The notes: generated by a model not told the origin, from the letters alone. Counted from the stretch's first letter, positions 35,388-44,909 are shown. The stretch is DNA of 64,000 bases from CAMDPA01 sp965223035 (GCA_965223035.1 OZ244980.1:2108001-2172000); one strand, 5' to 3'. Program-made: numbers and translations.

Positions 35388-36998
35388 TCAGGCAGTCTTG
35401 GCGCCATCCTTCAACAGCTTGTAATTGATTGCATCGAGCAGCGCCTCGAAGCTCGCATCGACAATGTTGGCGGATACGCCGACTGTGGACCAGCGCGTGC
35501 CGGTGACCTTGTCGCGCGTCTCCACCAGCACCCGCGTCACCGCCTCGGTGCCGCCAGTCAGAATGCGGACCTTGTAGTCGACGAGGTCGATATTGTCGAT
35601 GTGGTGTTGGTAGCGGCCTAGATCCTTGCGCAGGGCGCTGTCCAGCGCGTTGACCGGGCCGATGCCCTCGGCCACCGACCATGACGGCTGGGATTCGCCG
35701 TCGATGAACACCTTGACCGTTGCCTCCGACACCGTGACCAATTTGCCGAGTGCGTTGTGGCGCTTCTCGACCATCACCCGGAAGCTATCGACCGTGAAGT
35801 ATTGCGGAACCTCGCCCAGCATGCGCCGCGCCAACAACTCAAAGGACGCATCGGCCCCCTCATAGGCATAACCGATCGCCTCGCGCGACTTGACCTCGTC
35901 AAGTAGCGTGCCTACCCGGGGATCGTTGCGGTCAATCATCACGCCGAGCCTGTCCAATTCGTAAAGAACATTGGACTTGCCCGCTTGATCCGATACCAGC
36001 ACGCGACGGCGGTTGCCGACCTGTTCGGGCTGGATGTGCTCGTACGTCTCAGGTTCTTTCAAGATCGCCGAGGCGTGGATGCCGGCCTTGGTTGCGAACG
36101 CGGCCTCGCCGACATAGGGCGCCTGCCGGTTCGGCGCTCGATTGAGGATCTCGTCGACGATACGGCTTACATGGGAGAGCTTGAGCAGCCGATCCGGGGT
36201 CACGCCGGTGGCCAACTTCGCGGCGAAATCCGATTTGAGCATCAAGGTTGGGATGATCGAGACCAGATTGGCATTGCCACAGCGCTCGCCGATGCCATTG
36301 ATCGTCCCTTGGATCTGACGACAGCCAGCGCGCACCGCCGCCAACGAATTGGCCACGGCGTTTTCGGTATCGTTGTGGGTGTGAATGCCGAGGTGGTCGC
36401 CGGGGACGGCGGCGGTGACCTGTGACACGATGGCGCCCACCTCATGCGGTAGCGTACCGCCGTTGGTGTCGCACAAGACGACCCAGCGGGCGCCGGCTTC
36501 GTAGGCCGTCCGAGCGACCTTGAGTGCATAGTCCGGATTACCCTTGAAGCCGTCGAAGAAGTGCTCGCAGTCGATGGTCGGTTCGCGGCCGGCCGCAAGC
36601 ACGGCCGCCACAGACTGGGCGACGGCTTCGGCGTTTTCCTCATTGGAGATGCCGAGCGCGACCCGCACGTGGTAGTCCCAACTCTTGGCTACCAGGCAGA
36701 TCGCATCCGCGTCAGCCTGCAGCAGCGCTTGGAAGCCAGGGTCATTGGCAACCGAGCGGCCGGACCGTTTGGTCATCCCAAAGGCTGTGAAGACAGCCGT
36801 CTTAAGTGCCGGTCGGGCCTTAAAGAACCGCGAGTCGGTGGTGTTGGCGCCGGGATATCCCCCTTCCACGTAGTCGATGCCGAGTTCATCGAGGGCCAGG
36901 GCGATGCGCTGCTTGTCTGCGACAGAAAAATCGACGCCGGTTGTCTGCGCGCCGTCGCGTAAGGTGGTGTCGAACAGGTAAAGCCGCTCTTTGTTGGC
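35388..36998 (-). CDS. cimA: Citramalate synthase, 536 aa
   Basis: A DRE-TIM metallolyase with LYLFDTTLRDGAQTTGVDFS at the N-terminus, LGIDYVEGGYPGANTTDS, and HTHNDTENAVANSLAAVRAG, followed by a C-terminal LeuA dimer/allosteric domain (VESFRVMVEKRHN-like and DYKVRILTGGTEAVTRVLVETRD). The EGGYPGANTTDS motif and 536-aa length separate CimA from 2-isopropylmalate synthase. It condenses pyruvate and acetyl-CoA for isoleucine synthesis. The ATG at 36998 gives the family start; five residues more are possible. Confidence 0.92.
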   Translation of the reverse strand, partial: ANKERLYLFDTTLRDGAQTTGVDFSVADKQRIALALDELGIDYVEGGYPGANTTDSRFFKARPALKTAVFTAFGMTKRSGRSVANDPGFQALLQADADAICLVAKSWDYHVRVALGISNEENAEAVAQSVAAVLAAGREPTIDCEHFFDGFKGNPDYALKVARTAYEAGARWVVLCDTNGGTLPHEVGAIVSQVTAAVPGDHLGIHTHNDTENAVANSLAAVRAGCRQIQGTINGIGERCGNANLVSIIPTLMLKSDFAAKLATGVTPDRLLKLSHVSRIVDEILNRAPNRQAPYVGEAAFATKAGIHASAILKEPETYEHIQPEQVGNRRRVLVSDQAGKSNVLYELDRLGVMIDRNDPRVGTLLDEVKSREAIGYAYEGADASFELLARRMLGEVPQYFTVDSFRVMVEKRHNALGKLVTVSEATVKVFIDGESQPSWSVAEGIGPVNALDSALRKDLGRYQHHIDNIDLVDYKVRILTGGTEAVTRVLVETRDKVTGTRWSTVGVSANIVDASFEALLDAINYKLLKDGAKTA

Positions 36999-37140
36999 CA
37001 TGCTTACGGTCATAACGGATCGGCCCTCGATGTCTTTTGGCGCAGCGGTAAAGCGACAGCGACGGCGCTCGCCGGCACTGGTGCGATGGTCAGGTGATCA
37101 CGACGGGCAATGCTCCACGGCGGCGGTTCGGGTGCGTAGC

Positions 37141-37638
37141 TCATGATCGGCTCGTGCCTTCAGCCGGCGCTAGCTGCTTGGCCATGGTGGTATTGGTCAG
37201 CCATTGGTCGTCCAGCGGGACGGAGTTGCGGCGGGTGGCAACGTAGCCGCGGTCCTCGAAAAAGATCTGCGCCGTATCACTGGCGTCGACCGTGATTTCC
37301 TTGGTGCCGCGGCTGGCCGCCAGCTTCTCAAGGGCGTCGGCCAGCGCCGTGCCGACGCCTCGGCCGGCGAAGTGTGGGTGGACGTACAGCATATCGAGAA
37401 CCGAATTGTCCTTGAGCGAGGCGAAGCCGGCATAGTCATCTGCGATCTTCACCACCAGCGTGAGATTGGTGGCAAGCCGTTGCGCAAAGCCATCGGCATC
37501 GAGCGCGCTCATCGCCCAGGCGGCGCGTTGGTCCTCGTCATAATCCTCCGCCGTCAATTCTTCGATGCTCTGCGCAAACAGTTCGCGTAGCGCCATGGTG
37601 TCGGCGGGGATGTAGGGGCGGAGCGGAAAATCACTCAT
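37141..37638 (-). CDS. GNAT-family N-acetyltransferase, 165 aa
   Basis: The acetyl-CoA loop is in PHFAGRGVGTALADALEKLAASRGTKEITVDAS, with the strand NSVLDMLYVHP before it. The end FFEDRGYVATRRNSVPLDD is the usual GNAT closing segment. The acceptor substrate is unknown (small molecule or protein). It lies between cimA and cysS on the same strand, 33 bases after a newly noted small gene. Confidence 0.85.
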   Translation of the reverse strand: MSDFPLRPYIPADTMALRELFAQSIEELTAEDYDEDQRAAWAMSALDADGFAQRLATNLTLVVKIADDYAGFASLKDNSVLDMLYVHPHFAGRGVGTALADALEKLAASRGTKEITVDASDTAQIFFEDRGYVATRRNSVPLDDQWLTNTTMAKQLAPAEGTSRS

Positions 37639-37671
37639 GGCGGTTGATTTCGGTTGAGGCAGACCGCGCGC

Positions 37672-37785
37672 TTACGACAGAAAGCGCAGTGCGAGGAAGA
37701 TGGCCGCCGCAAGCACGGCGAACTTCAAGATGATGTAATAGCGTTGGTGAGCTGCGAACGGCGGCTTGTTAGGATCCGGACTCAT
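37672..37785 (-). CDS. 37-aa single-span membrane protein, translationally coupled to cysS
   Basis: The open frame reads MSPDPNKPPFAAHQRYYIILK then a hydrophobic segment (FAVLAAAIFLALRFL, about residues 22-36) and ends with Ser before TAA. Its ATG overlaps the cysS stop in ATGA, and GGGAG lies 9-10 bases before the ATG. A soluble, Pro-rich start with a C-terminal membrane anchor gives a tail-anchored topology. It is too short for most gene finders. I infer it is real from the ATGA coupling, the ribosome site and the protein pattern; function unknown. Confidence 0.6.
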   Translation of the reverse strand: MSPDPNKPPFAAHQRYYIILKFAVLAAAIFLALRFLS

Positions 37786-39188
37786 CGTCTGATCTCCCAC
37801 GTGGTGATGATTTCGCCTGACCCGGGGTCTTTGGCATCTTTCAGCTGAATGCCCTGGGCGGCCAACGTATCGCGAATGTGATCGGCCTGCTTGTAGTCCT
37901 TCGCTTTGCGCGCGCTCAGCCTGGCGGCGATCAGCCGCTCGATCTGTTCGGTGGCGATGCTGGGGGCGGTGGTACCGACAAACAGGTCGTCGACAGTCTC
38001 GTTGTCGCTGAGGCCCAACAGCTGCAGTGTCGCCTTGAGCTGGGCAGCCCTTTGGCGATCCCCACGTCGCGCCGACTTAGCCAACCCGTGCAGGATCGAC
38101 AGCGCACTCGGGGTGTTCAGATCATCGGCCAATGCGGCCATCACCTCCGCGTTGGGCGTTTGGGCGGGATCGACGTCGTGGACGATGACGGCAAAGTCGG
38201 CCAGCGCCGTGCGAGCATTGATCAACCGTTCCGCCGTCCAATCGATCGGTTGGCGATAGTGGGTGGACAGCATGGCAAGGCGGATCACACGCCCATGCCA
38301 GGGTTGGCCGCCGAACTTGTCGGTCTCCAGCAACTCGTTGATGGTGATAAAGTTGCCGAGCGATTTCGACATCTTCTCACCTTCCACCTGCAAAAACCCG
38401 TTATGCATCCAAATCTGCGCCATGAAGGGCGCGCCGTGCGCGCAGCGGCTCTGGGCGATCTCGTTTTCATGGTGTGGGAACACCAGATCAATGCCGCCAC
38501 CATGAATGTCAAAGGTGCGGCCCAAGTGGACCTCGGACATCGCGGAGCACTCCAGGTGCCAGCCCGGCCGGCCCGGGGTATCGATGCCACATGGGCTGGG
38601 CCATGCCGGTTCGCCCTGCTTGGACGGCTTCCACAACACGAAGTCCATCGGCCCTTTTTTGTACGGCGCGACCTCGACACGGGCGCCCGCCTCCATCTCT
38701 TCCAGGCTGCGGTTCGACAGGTCGCCGTAATCGGCCATCGCGGCGACGTCGAACAGCACGTGGTCATCCGCCACGTAGGCATGGCCATTGGCAACGAGGG
38801 TCTCGCACAGCGCCCGCATCTGTGGGATGTGATCGGTTGCGCGCGGCTCTACGGTCGGTGGCAACACCCCGAGCTTGGCGATGTCGCTGTGAAAGCGTGC
38901 GGTGGTGTTCTGTGTCAGCTCGCCGATGGAGATGCCCAGCTCGGCAGCCCGCGCGTTGATCTTGTCGTCGACATCGGTGATGTTGCGGGCATAGGTGACG
39001 TGGTCCGGTCCGTACGCGTGGCGCAACAGGCGAAACAACAGGTCGAACACGATGATGGGTCGCGCATTGCCGATGTGCGCGTCGTCATAGACGGTGGGAC
39101 CGCAAACGTACATGCGGACGTTTTGCGGGTCGAGCGGCGCCAACCTCTGTTTGCGTCGCGTCAGCGTATTGTAGAGCGTGATCGACAT
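37782..39188 (-). CDS. cysS: Cysteinyl-tRNA synthetase, 468 aa
   Basis: A class I synthetase with the HIGH motif in YDDAHIGNARPIIVFDLLFRLL, the zinc-binding cysteine in MYVCGPTVYDD, HGGGIDLVFPHHENEIAQSRC, and the KMSKS motif in VEGEKMSKSLGNFITI. The C-terminal anticodon-binding domain follows. It charges tRNA-Cys, whose gene lies far downstream at 61634. The stop codon overlaps the start of a 37-aa membrane protein. Confidence 0.97.
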   Translation of the reverse strand: MSITLYNTLTRRKQRLAPLDPQNVRMYVCGPTVYDDAHIGNARPIIVFDLLFRLLRHAYGPDHVTYARNITDVDDKINARAAELGISIGELTQNTTARFHSDIAKLGVLPPTVEPRATDHIPQMRALCETLVANGHAYVADDHVLFDVAAMADYGDLSNRSLEEMEAGARVEVAPYKKGPMDFVLWKPSKQGEPAWPSPCGIDTPGRPGWHLECSAMSEVHLGRTFDIHGGGIDLVFPHHENEIAQSRCAHGAPFMAQIWMHNGFLQVEGEKMSKSLGNFITINELLETDKFGGQPWHGRVIRLAMLSTHYRQPIDWTAERLINARTALADFAVIVHDVDPAQTPNAEVMAALADDLNTPSALSILHGLAKSARRGDRQRAAQLKATLQLLGLSDNETVDDLFVGTTAPSIATEQIERLIAARLSARKAKDYKQADHIRDTLAAQGIQLKDAKDPGSGEIITTWEIRR

Positions 39189-39380
39189 GCGTCGGGCCTC
39201 GGCCGGCTGGCGAGGGCGTTTCTCTGTCTGTCACTTGAGGCAAAGAACCGGACCGCGCGCCAGCGATAGAGCTAGCTCGTGCAAATCATGATGCCGTTAC
39301 AAATATTGACGGCGGGTTTCCCAGCGGTTCTTTTCATGGCGGGCGTTATGCGTCACTTGTTGGCTTGTCGTCAAGCGCTC

Positions 39381-40151
39381 TCAGGGCCGGTTCAACACTG
39401 TTTGGGCCATGGCGACGCCCAGCCCGAACGGTTTTGCTTTGAGCTTTCGATACCAGGATTGCTTGGTCAGAAAGGCGCGCTCCCGTGTGTCCACTGGCCG
39501 CAGCGGGGCCCTGCCGACATAGCGGACCCGAACGCGGGTGGTGCCGTCGGCGGCGAAGCCGAGCGTGCGTGCCGTCGCCCGCGATAGGTCGATCAATCGT
39601 CCGTGTCGATAAGGTCCGCGGTCATTGATGCGGACCAACACGGTTCGCTGGTTATTGAGGTTTGTGACGTAGGCGTAGGACGGCAGCGGCAACGTCGGGT
39701 GGGCAGCGGTCAGGGCGTTCATATCAAAATACTCGCCGTTGGCGGTCTTCTTGCCGTGAAAGGCCTCACCGTACCAAGAGGCGACGCCCACCCGGTCGTA
39801 GGTGGGATCTGCGACCGGTGTGTAGTAGCGGCCGTTGATCGAGTAGGGCTGGCCGATCTTGAACACGCCAGGGGTCTTGGGTGGGCGCCCGGATGGGTCG
39901 CCGCCGGCTCTGTTGAGCGTCGCTCGGCGTGCGGGCGTCATTTTAGTTGACGTGAGGGCGTACCTGGCAGCGGCCGTGGGGGTGGCGGGCGCGGGCTTTG
40001 CGTCCAGCTGGTGAGCCGGTGGAGCGGCCGCGATTGGCGGCAACTCCGGGGTGCCAGCACTCGAGCAACCGGCCAACGCCAGGCTGATGCTCCATAGCGT
40101 GGCGACGGCGCCGTTGGGCTCAGGCTGCAAACCAGGCATCGTCAACAGCAC
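39381..40151 (-). CDS. rlpA: RlpA-type lipoprotein (septal lytic transglycosylase), about 256 aa
   Basis: A lipobox (SISLALAGCSS, Cys about residue 29) anchors the protein in the outer membrane. The double-psi beta-barrel has VGVASWYGEAFHGKKTANGEYFDMNALTAAHPTLPLPSYAYVTNLNN and VRINDRGPY then GRLIDLSRATARTLGF, matching RlpA. It cleaves or binds denuded glycan at the septum. There is no SPOR domain. The start is open: GTG 40151, TTG 40145 and ATG 40139 are all possible and all keep the lipobox; the ribosome site (GAGG) fits TTG 40145 best. Confidence 0.9.
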   Translation of the reverse strand: MLLTMPGLQPEPNGAVATLWSISLALAGCSSAGTPELPPIAAAPPAHQLDAKPAPATPTAAARYALTSTKMTPARRATLNRAGGDPSGRPPKTPGVFKIGQPYSINGRYYTPVADPTYDRVGVASWYGEAFHGKKTANGEYFDMNALTAAHPTLPLPSYAYVTNLNNQRTVLVRINDRGPYRHGRLIDLSRATARTLGFAADGTTRVRVRYVGRAPLRPVDTRERAFLTKQSWYRKLKAKPFGLGVAMAQTVLNRP

Positions 40152-40344
40152 ACCTCGCTAAACTGGCACCGGCCGGAAGCACCCGATGCCAGCCCCCCAT
40201 GTCTGGAGTGGCGAACCCCATTGCCAGGCGATGCCTCGGCCGAGGATGATGCTGTTGCTTGCGCTTTTTTGGCGCGTCGGCGCAAGTGTTTCCCTACGCG
40301 CAAGCGGTGATTTTTGAACGCGGTGTGATAAGCCGGCACCAGCT

Positions 40345-40462
40345 GACGTCGGCCCGAGGCGGGTGAGCCTTACCAGCCGACTTCTGCGGCCGACCTGCAA
40401 CCGCACGATGTTGTCGGTGGCCGGCCGGGGGAGGTGGTGGTTCCCGCCAGCACTGAAACGCG
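40345..40462. repeat. Family B repeat, reversed, diverged
   Basis: GAGGCGGGTGAGCC, a core with AACCGCACGATGTTGTCGG, then GGCCGGGGGAGG, GGTTCCCGCCAGCAC and GAAACGC. It occupies part of the 592-base gap between rlpA and the DUF4186 gene. Confidence 0.5.
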
Positions 40463-40743
40463 CGAGCGGCGCTGGGCCTGGGCTTCGCCATTACCTTGTC
40501 AAGGCTGCACCTTGTCAAGGCTGCCACCATCAGGCCTGAGCGAGAGCGTGCGCCGAGCGCCCTTGCACCGCGCGCGACCAAGATCGCCCACGACCCGACG
40601 ATTTCTCAAGAGCGTGCCTCGCCGAGCGCTTAAGGATCAAGAGCAAACGTCGCCGACGCCGAGTTGCGCGCGGTGACGAGAGCGTGGTTGGGTTGATGTC
40701 GGTGCGCCATCTCGCAGCAACGGCGATGGGGCTGAGAGGAGGT
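40463..40743. other. Gene-free gap with a 16-bp tandem repeat
   Basis: CCTTGTCAAGGCTGCA occurs twice in a row (40494-40509 and 40510-40525, one change); CCTTGTCAAGG is itself a palindrome. I see no gene, promoter or terminator that I can support in the rest. Confidence 0.5.
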
Positions 40744-41181
40744 TCAATACCTGCCAGGGCGGTCGATCCAATCGGTCGGAGGCTGCGGGTGATTGCGTCC
40801 GACGTCATACCGCTCCGGCGGATCTAGGGGATCGACGCTGGTTGCCAGCCAACGCTCCAAAACCGCCAGTACATGGGCGCGCTGGGCCGGCCCCATGGTA
40901 CAGCCCTCCGGGATGTCGTGCCAGTCCGCCAGGCAGCTGCGGCAGCAGGTGGCGGTGGCATGCTGGGCCACGAAAACCGGATGGCCGCGCATCGGCGTTT
41001 GTTTGCCGTCGTTGGTCGGGTTCGCGGGCACCAATCGCTTGTCGATGAATTCGGCGGCGTGCTCCAGAATCTGCGCCATGCCTCGTTCTAGAAAGTAGCG
41101 TTGCTCGCGTGGGCTTAAGCTAAAGCGACAGCGAAACGGTGAGCGGCTCAGCCGTTTGAAGATGTCATCGATGGACCGCAT
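40744..41181 (-). CDS. DUF4186 domain protein, 145 aa
   Basis: The sequence follows DUF4186 closely: RLSRSPFRCRFSLSPREQRYFLERG, then FIDKRLVPANPTNDGKQTPMRGHPVFVAQHATATCCRSCLADWHDIPEG. The TCCRSC-x4-H cluster with HPVF and QHATAT suggests a bound metal. The function of the family is not known to me. The ATG at 41181 gives the family start; the extra 16 residues in a longer frame are not supported. It stands alone between repeat DNA and the Tct operon. Confidence 0.8.
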   Translation of the reverse strand: MRSIDDIFKRLSRSPFRCRFSLSPREQRYFLERGMAQILEHAAEFIDKRLVPANPTNDGKQTPMRGHPVFVAQHATATCCRSCLADWHDIPEGCTMGPAQRAHVLAVLERWLATSVDPLDPPERYDVGRNHPQPPTDWIDRPGRY

Positions 41182-41463
41182 GGATACAGCCTCGCTGATT
41201 TGTTCGGCGCGCTGCCGTAGGGGGTTCAACCGTCTCAGACTCGCAGCTCATCGTTTGACATCACCACAGGATTCGCAAATGATGATCAAGCCTCGCGTGG
41301 CAAATCGGACGAGATTCATGGTTTCGACTGCTGCGGTCCAAGCTCGACATCTTGCTCACTGCCCTCATGGATCGCCTTGGGCGATGATTGAGCGATGGCG
41401 CAACGGATCGGCGCAGTCGGATAATTGAACACTCAGTACTTCAACAGTATGGGAGGACGACCT

Positions 41464-42456
41464 ATGAACATGAAACGCCGGGAATTCGTCAAACTGGCTG
41501 CAGCTTCATCGGCTGCGGCGGTGTTGGCGCCAGCCGTTGCCCGCGGCGCCGGCAAATTTCCCAACGGTCCGGTGCAACTGATCGTGCCGTTCAAGCCCGG
41601 CGGCGGAGCGGATCGGACCTTCCGATTGTTCGCACCCTATCTGGCTCAGGAGCTCGGCACCTCAGTCAAGGTCGTCAACATCTCCGGTGGCGGCGGCTGG
41701 GTGGCCTGGCAGCAGATGGCGCGTTGGGATCCACAGAAAGACGATCACAAGATCGGCACCATCAATTTCCCACATGTGTTCTCCTATCTCGATCCGCGGA
41801 TGCAACGCAAAGAGACGGTCGACAGCTTCAATTTCCTCGCTTGGCATTCCCTAGACCCCTGCATCTGGGCGATCCGACACGATGAAAAGCGGTTTACGGA
41901 TTTCAAGAGCTTTATCGACTATGTGATCAAGAATCCCAATAAGATCACCATGAGCACGACAGCCGTGGGGTCGGATGATCACATGGGTATCGCGTTCGCC
42001 GAAAAGTTCATTCCCGGCTTCAAGGTCAAAAAGATCTACGCCAACGGCGACAGCAAGAAGATTCAGGAGACGATCAGCGGCGTATCCGATGCGGTCGCCG
42101 GCAACGTTGGCTACTACGCACCCTATGTTGCCGATAAGAAATTGAAATTCATCGTCGCGCTACATCCGGAGCGCTATTCGGTGATCAACGACGTGCCCAC
42201 CTTTAAGGAAGTCACGGGCAAGAACAATGTCTCGTTTGCCGGGCGCACCATGTGCGTCGCACCAGGCCTGGCGGCGGAGAAAAAGGCGACCTATCTGGCG
42301 GCCGTTGAGCGGGCCATCGCCAATAAGGAATATTTGGAAAAGGAAGCCAGAAACAAGAACAACATCTTGTTCATGAAGGGTGACGCGGTCTCCAAGAAAA
42401 TCGCCGATACGAAAGCCTACGTGGAATCGGTCAAATTCTGGGAGCAAAAGACCTAA
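41464..42456 (+). CDS. Tripartite tricarboxylate transporter solute-binding protein (TctC), 330 aa
   Basis: A twin-arginine signal (MKRREFVKLAAASSAAAVLA) is followed by a TctC/Bug-type binding domain: GPVQLIVPFKPGGGADRTFRLFAPYLAQELG, VNISGGGGWVAWQQM and MSTTAVGSDDHMGIAFAEK. It captures a carboxylate in the periplasm for TctAB. The ATG at 41464 has GGGAGGACGACC upstream. It is the first gene of tctC-tctB-tctA. The binding loop differs from citrate-type TctC, so the ligand is open. Confidence 0.9.
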   Translation: MNMKRREFVKLAAASSAAAVLAPAVARGAGKFPNGPVQLIVPFKPGGGADRTFRLFAPYLAQELGTSVKVVNISGGGGWVAWQQMARWDPQKDDHKIGTINFPHVFSYLDPRMQRKETVDSFNFLAWHSLDPCIWAIRHDEKRFTDFKSFIDYVIKNPNKITMSTTAVGSDDHMGIAFAEKFIPGFKVKKIYANGDSKKIQETISGVSDAVAGNVGYYAPYVADKKLKFIVALHPERYSVINDVPTFKEVTGKNNVSFAGRTMCVAPGLAAEKKATYLAAVERAIANKEYLEKEARNKNNILFMKGDAVSKKIADTKAYVESVKFWEQKT

Positions 42457-42679
42457 GCTAGGGTTCTGGGACCAGGGTTGGGACGGCCGTGCCAAGCTGC
42501 GGCCGTCCGCTCCGTCTTGGTGCGCCGGATTTGGATCGCGCGTGTTTTGCGGCGCAAACATTGCCGGTGGGTTGCTGCGGCGCAGCAGACCGCCTTGCCA
42601 TATCGATCGGTCGGGTGATCAGCATGCGAAGTTCACCGTCTGCTTGCCGCGGCGCTAAAACGCCCAGTGGTCGATCGAC

Positions 42680-43120
42680 ATGACGGTCTGGGGCGAGCGC
42701 ATCGCGGCCGTTCTCAGTAGTCTCGGCGCTGTTTACATGGCCTATGCGGCCTGGAACTTTCCAGCAGCTGGCAACCAGTTTCCGGTGTTCGCAGCAGCCG
42801 CCATCGTCGTCATCTCGATGTTGATGGTGATCCGCACCGTGATCTCGCCGGACGTGTTCACCGGCCGCTTTCGCTGGTCGCCATGGCGCGAGCAGGCCAA
42901 GCCCTTATTGCTGACGGCTGCGGCCGTCGCCTACGTGTTGATCATCTTCGAGCTTGGCTATTACACGTCGACCTTATTGTTCCTGGTTTGCATGGCCTAT
43001 GCGGTCGGTGTGCGCGATCTGCGGATGATCGGGCTTACCGCGCTCATCACGCTGCCCTTAATGTATGCGTTTTTCGAGCTGTTCTTGGAAGCGCAGATGC
43101 CGCGAGGGCTATTGATCTGA
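42680..43120 (+). CDS. tctB: Tripartite tricarboxylate transporter TctB, 146 aa
   Basis: Four hydrophobic segments in a short protein (about 8-25, 35-53, 76-95 and 105-135), matching the small membrane subunit TctB. The position between the binding protein and TctA confirms it. The 223-base gap after tctC has no other gene. Confidence 0.85.
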   Translation: MTVWGERIAAVLSSLGAVYMAYAAWNFPAAGNQFPVFAAAAIVVISMLMVIRTVISPDVFTGRFRWSPWREQAKPLLLTAAAVAYVLIIFELGYYTSTLLFLVCMAYAVGVRDLRMIGLTALITLPLMYAFFELFLEAQMPRGLLI

Positions 43121-43177
43121 TGATGTTGGGGCGTGGTTGGCGCGCTGATGAGCGCGCGAGCGTCGAACGAGCACCGG

Positions 43178-43303
43178 AGCGTTTCGCTGTGTGCTGGAAT
43201 GATCCCGCTCCTGCACCCGACCGGCCGATTGCACGATGGCGTGGGTGGCCGGCTCGCGGGGCTGAGCGGCAAGGCGATGCCGCCTCAGGCGGACATGATC
43301 TAG
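43178..43303. repeat. Family B repeat inside the tct operon
   Basis: GAGCGTTTCGCTGTGTGCTGG, a core with TTGCACGATGGCGTGGGTGG, then GCCTCAGGCGGACATGATCTAG (CTAG 43300-43303). It fills most of the 196-base gap between tctB and tctA, which are normally adjacent or overlapping, and ends 13 bases before the tctA start. Confidence 0.75.
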
Positions 43304-43316
43304 CGGGGCGGCACGG

Positions 43317-44855
43317 ATGAGCGGAGAGTTCGTTGGGTATGCGCTCAATGTGTTGAGCCTGGCCAATCTCAGCGCGATGCTGGTGGGGGTCGCGGTCGGT
43401 CTGGTCATCGGCGCCATACCGGGGTTGAGCCCGCCGATGGCAATCGCCTTGCTGATCCCCGTCTCGTTTCAGTTGCCGCCGGATACCGCCATCATTTTAT
43501 TGGTGGCTTGCTATGCGGCCGGCATTTACGGCGGCTCATTCTCCGCAATCCTGCTGAGGGCGCCTGGGACATCGGCGTCCGCTGCCTCGGCCATCGAAGG
43601 TTATGAGCTGACCAAGCGGGGTAAGGCGATCGAGGCCATTCGCATTTCGACGTTTGCCTCCGTCGTCGGCGGACTGGTGTCCGGCGTTGCGCTGATGGTG
43701 CTGTCTCCGCCGTTGGCGGAGTTTTCCTTGCTGTTCGGGCCATCGGAGTATTTTCTCGTCGCCCTGCTCGGCCTGACCTCGATCGCTGCGGTGACCTTTG
43801 GCGCGCTTTACCGCGGCCTGATTGCCGGTTTTTTGGGATTGTTGCTCTCGACCTTCGGGGTTGACCAATACTCCGGATTTCCGCGCTACACGTTCGGCTA
43901 TATCGGGTTTGAGGGCGGGCTTGAGATCCTGCCCGCGATCGTCGGTTTGTTCGCCTTCGCACAAGGGCTGGAGCTTTGCGAAAGCAGGACGACCGGCACC
44001 ATCTCGGGCGTGACCCGATTGAGTTGGAACGTGTGGCCCAGCGTGTCGGAAATCAAGCATGTGAGATGGTCGCTCGTGCGTGGGTGGGTGACGGGGCTGG
44101 TGATGGGGATCGTGCCGGCGGCCGGCGCCAGCGTCGGGCAATGGATCGCCTACGCCTGGGAGGTCAATAACGCCAAGCCCGGTGACCAATTCGGCAAGGG
44201 CGAAATCAAAGGGCTGGCGGCGACGGAAGGCTCCAATAATGGCGTGACGGGGACCTCGTTGATTCCGATGTTCGTGCTCGGCATCCCCGGCGGCATCTCG
44301 GCCGCCGTGATTTTTGGCGCATTGATGATCCACGGCCTGCAGCCGGGCACGCAGCTGTTTAAGAATAAGCCCGACGTGATCTACACCATCATGTGGGGAT
44401 TTTTATTTGCCAACTTGCTGATGGGGTTCGTGGCCGCGCTGCTTGCGCGCGTGATGGCCTATCTCACCTTGTTCCCCCGCGGCATCATCGGTCCGCTGAT
44501 CTTGATTTTCAGCGTCATTGGCACCTACGCCGGGACCAACAACATACATAATGTCTGGATTATGATCGGCTTCGGCGTGCTCGGCTATTACGCACAAAGA
44601 TACAACTTCTCGCCGGCTGGCATTCTGCTGGGGCTGATCTTGGGCCCGATCGCCGAGAATGGCTTCCGCGACATGATGACGGTCTCCGATGGCGATCCGT
44701 TCACGTATATCCTCGGTCGGCCGATCTCCATCATCATCGTGTTGATGATCGTCGCGGCGCTTTATTTCGCCTTCAAGCCGAAAGTCTGGGAGCAGCCGGA
44801 AGAGCCGTCATCGCAACCCGCGCCAGAGTCGGACCGCCCGCGCCTCGATGATTAG
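43317..44855 (+). CDS. tctA: Tripartite tricarboxylate transporter TctA, 512 aa
   Basis: The large permease with about 12 spans and the family motifs GAIPGLSPPMAIALLIPVSF, CYAAGIYGGSFSAILLRAPGTSASAASAIEGYELTKRGKA and the second repeat GIVPAAGASVGQWIAY with KGLAATEGSNNGVTGTSLIPMFVLGIPGG. It moves the carboxylate with protons or sodium together with TctB and TctC. The ribosome site lies in the short stretch left between the family B repeat and the ATG (GGGGCGGCACGG), which is weak, so expression may depend on the repeat's effect on the message. Confidence 0.93.
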   Translation: MSGEFVGYALNVLSLANLSAMLVGVAVGLVIGAIPGLSPPMAIALLIPVSFQLPPDTAIILLVACYAAGIYGGSFSAILLRAPGTSASAASAIEGYELTKRGKAIEAIRISTFASVVGGLVSGVALMVLSPPLAEFSLLFGPSEYFLVALLGLTSIAAVTFGALYRGLIAGFLGLLLSTFGVDQYSGFPRYTFGYIGFEGGLEILPAIVGLFAFAQGLELCESRTTGTISGVTRLSWNVWPSVSEIKHVRWSLVRGWVTGLVMGIVPAAGASVGQWIAYAWEVNNAKPGDQFGKGEIKGLAATEGSNNGVTGTSLIPMFVLGIPGGISAAVIFGALMIHGLQPGTQLFKNKPDVIYTIMWGFLFANLLMGFVAALLARVMAYLTLFPRGIIGPLILIFSVIGTYAGTNNIHNVWIMIGFGVLGYYAQRYNFSPAGILLGLILGPIAENGFRDMMTVSDGDPFTYILGRPISIIIVLMIVAALYFAFKPKVWEQPEEPSSQPAPESDRPRLDD

Positions 44856-44909
44856 GCGTGGAGGAGCGGCCGCTCTGTGCTGGCTCAGATCATGTCCGCC
44901 TCAGGCGCA

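Noticed and set aside
35197..35682. 161-codon minus-strand frame over the cimA 3' end
   Set aside because: It overlaps cimA and reads out through palindromic repeats; the end of the protein is the translated repeat.
37878..39269. 463-codon open frame on the plus strand opposite cysS
   Set aside because: Antisense shadow of cysS; the cysS frame has all synthetase motifs.
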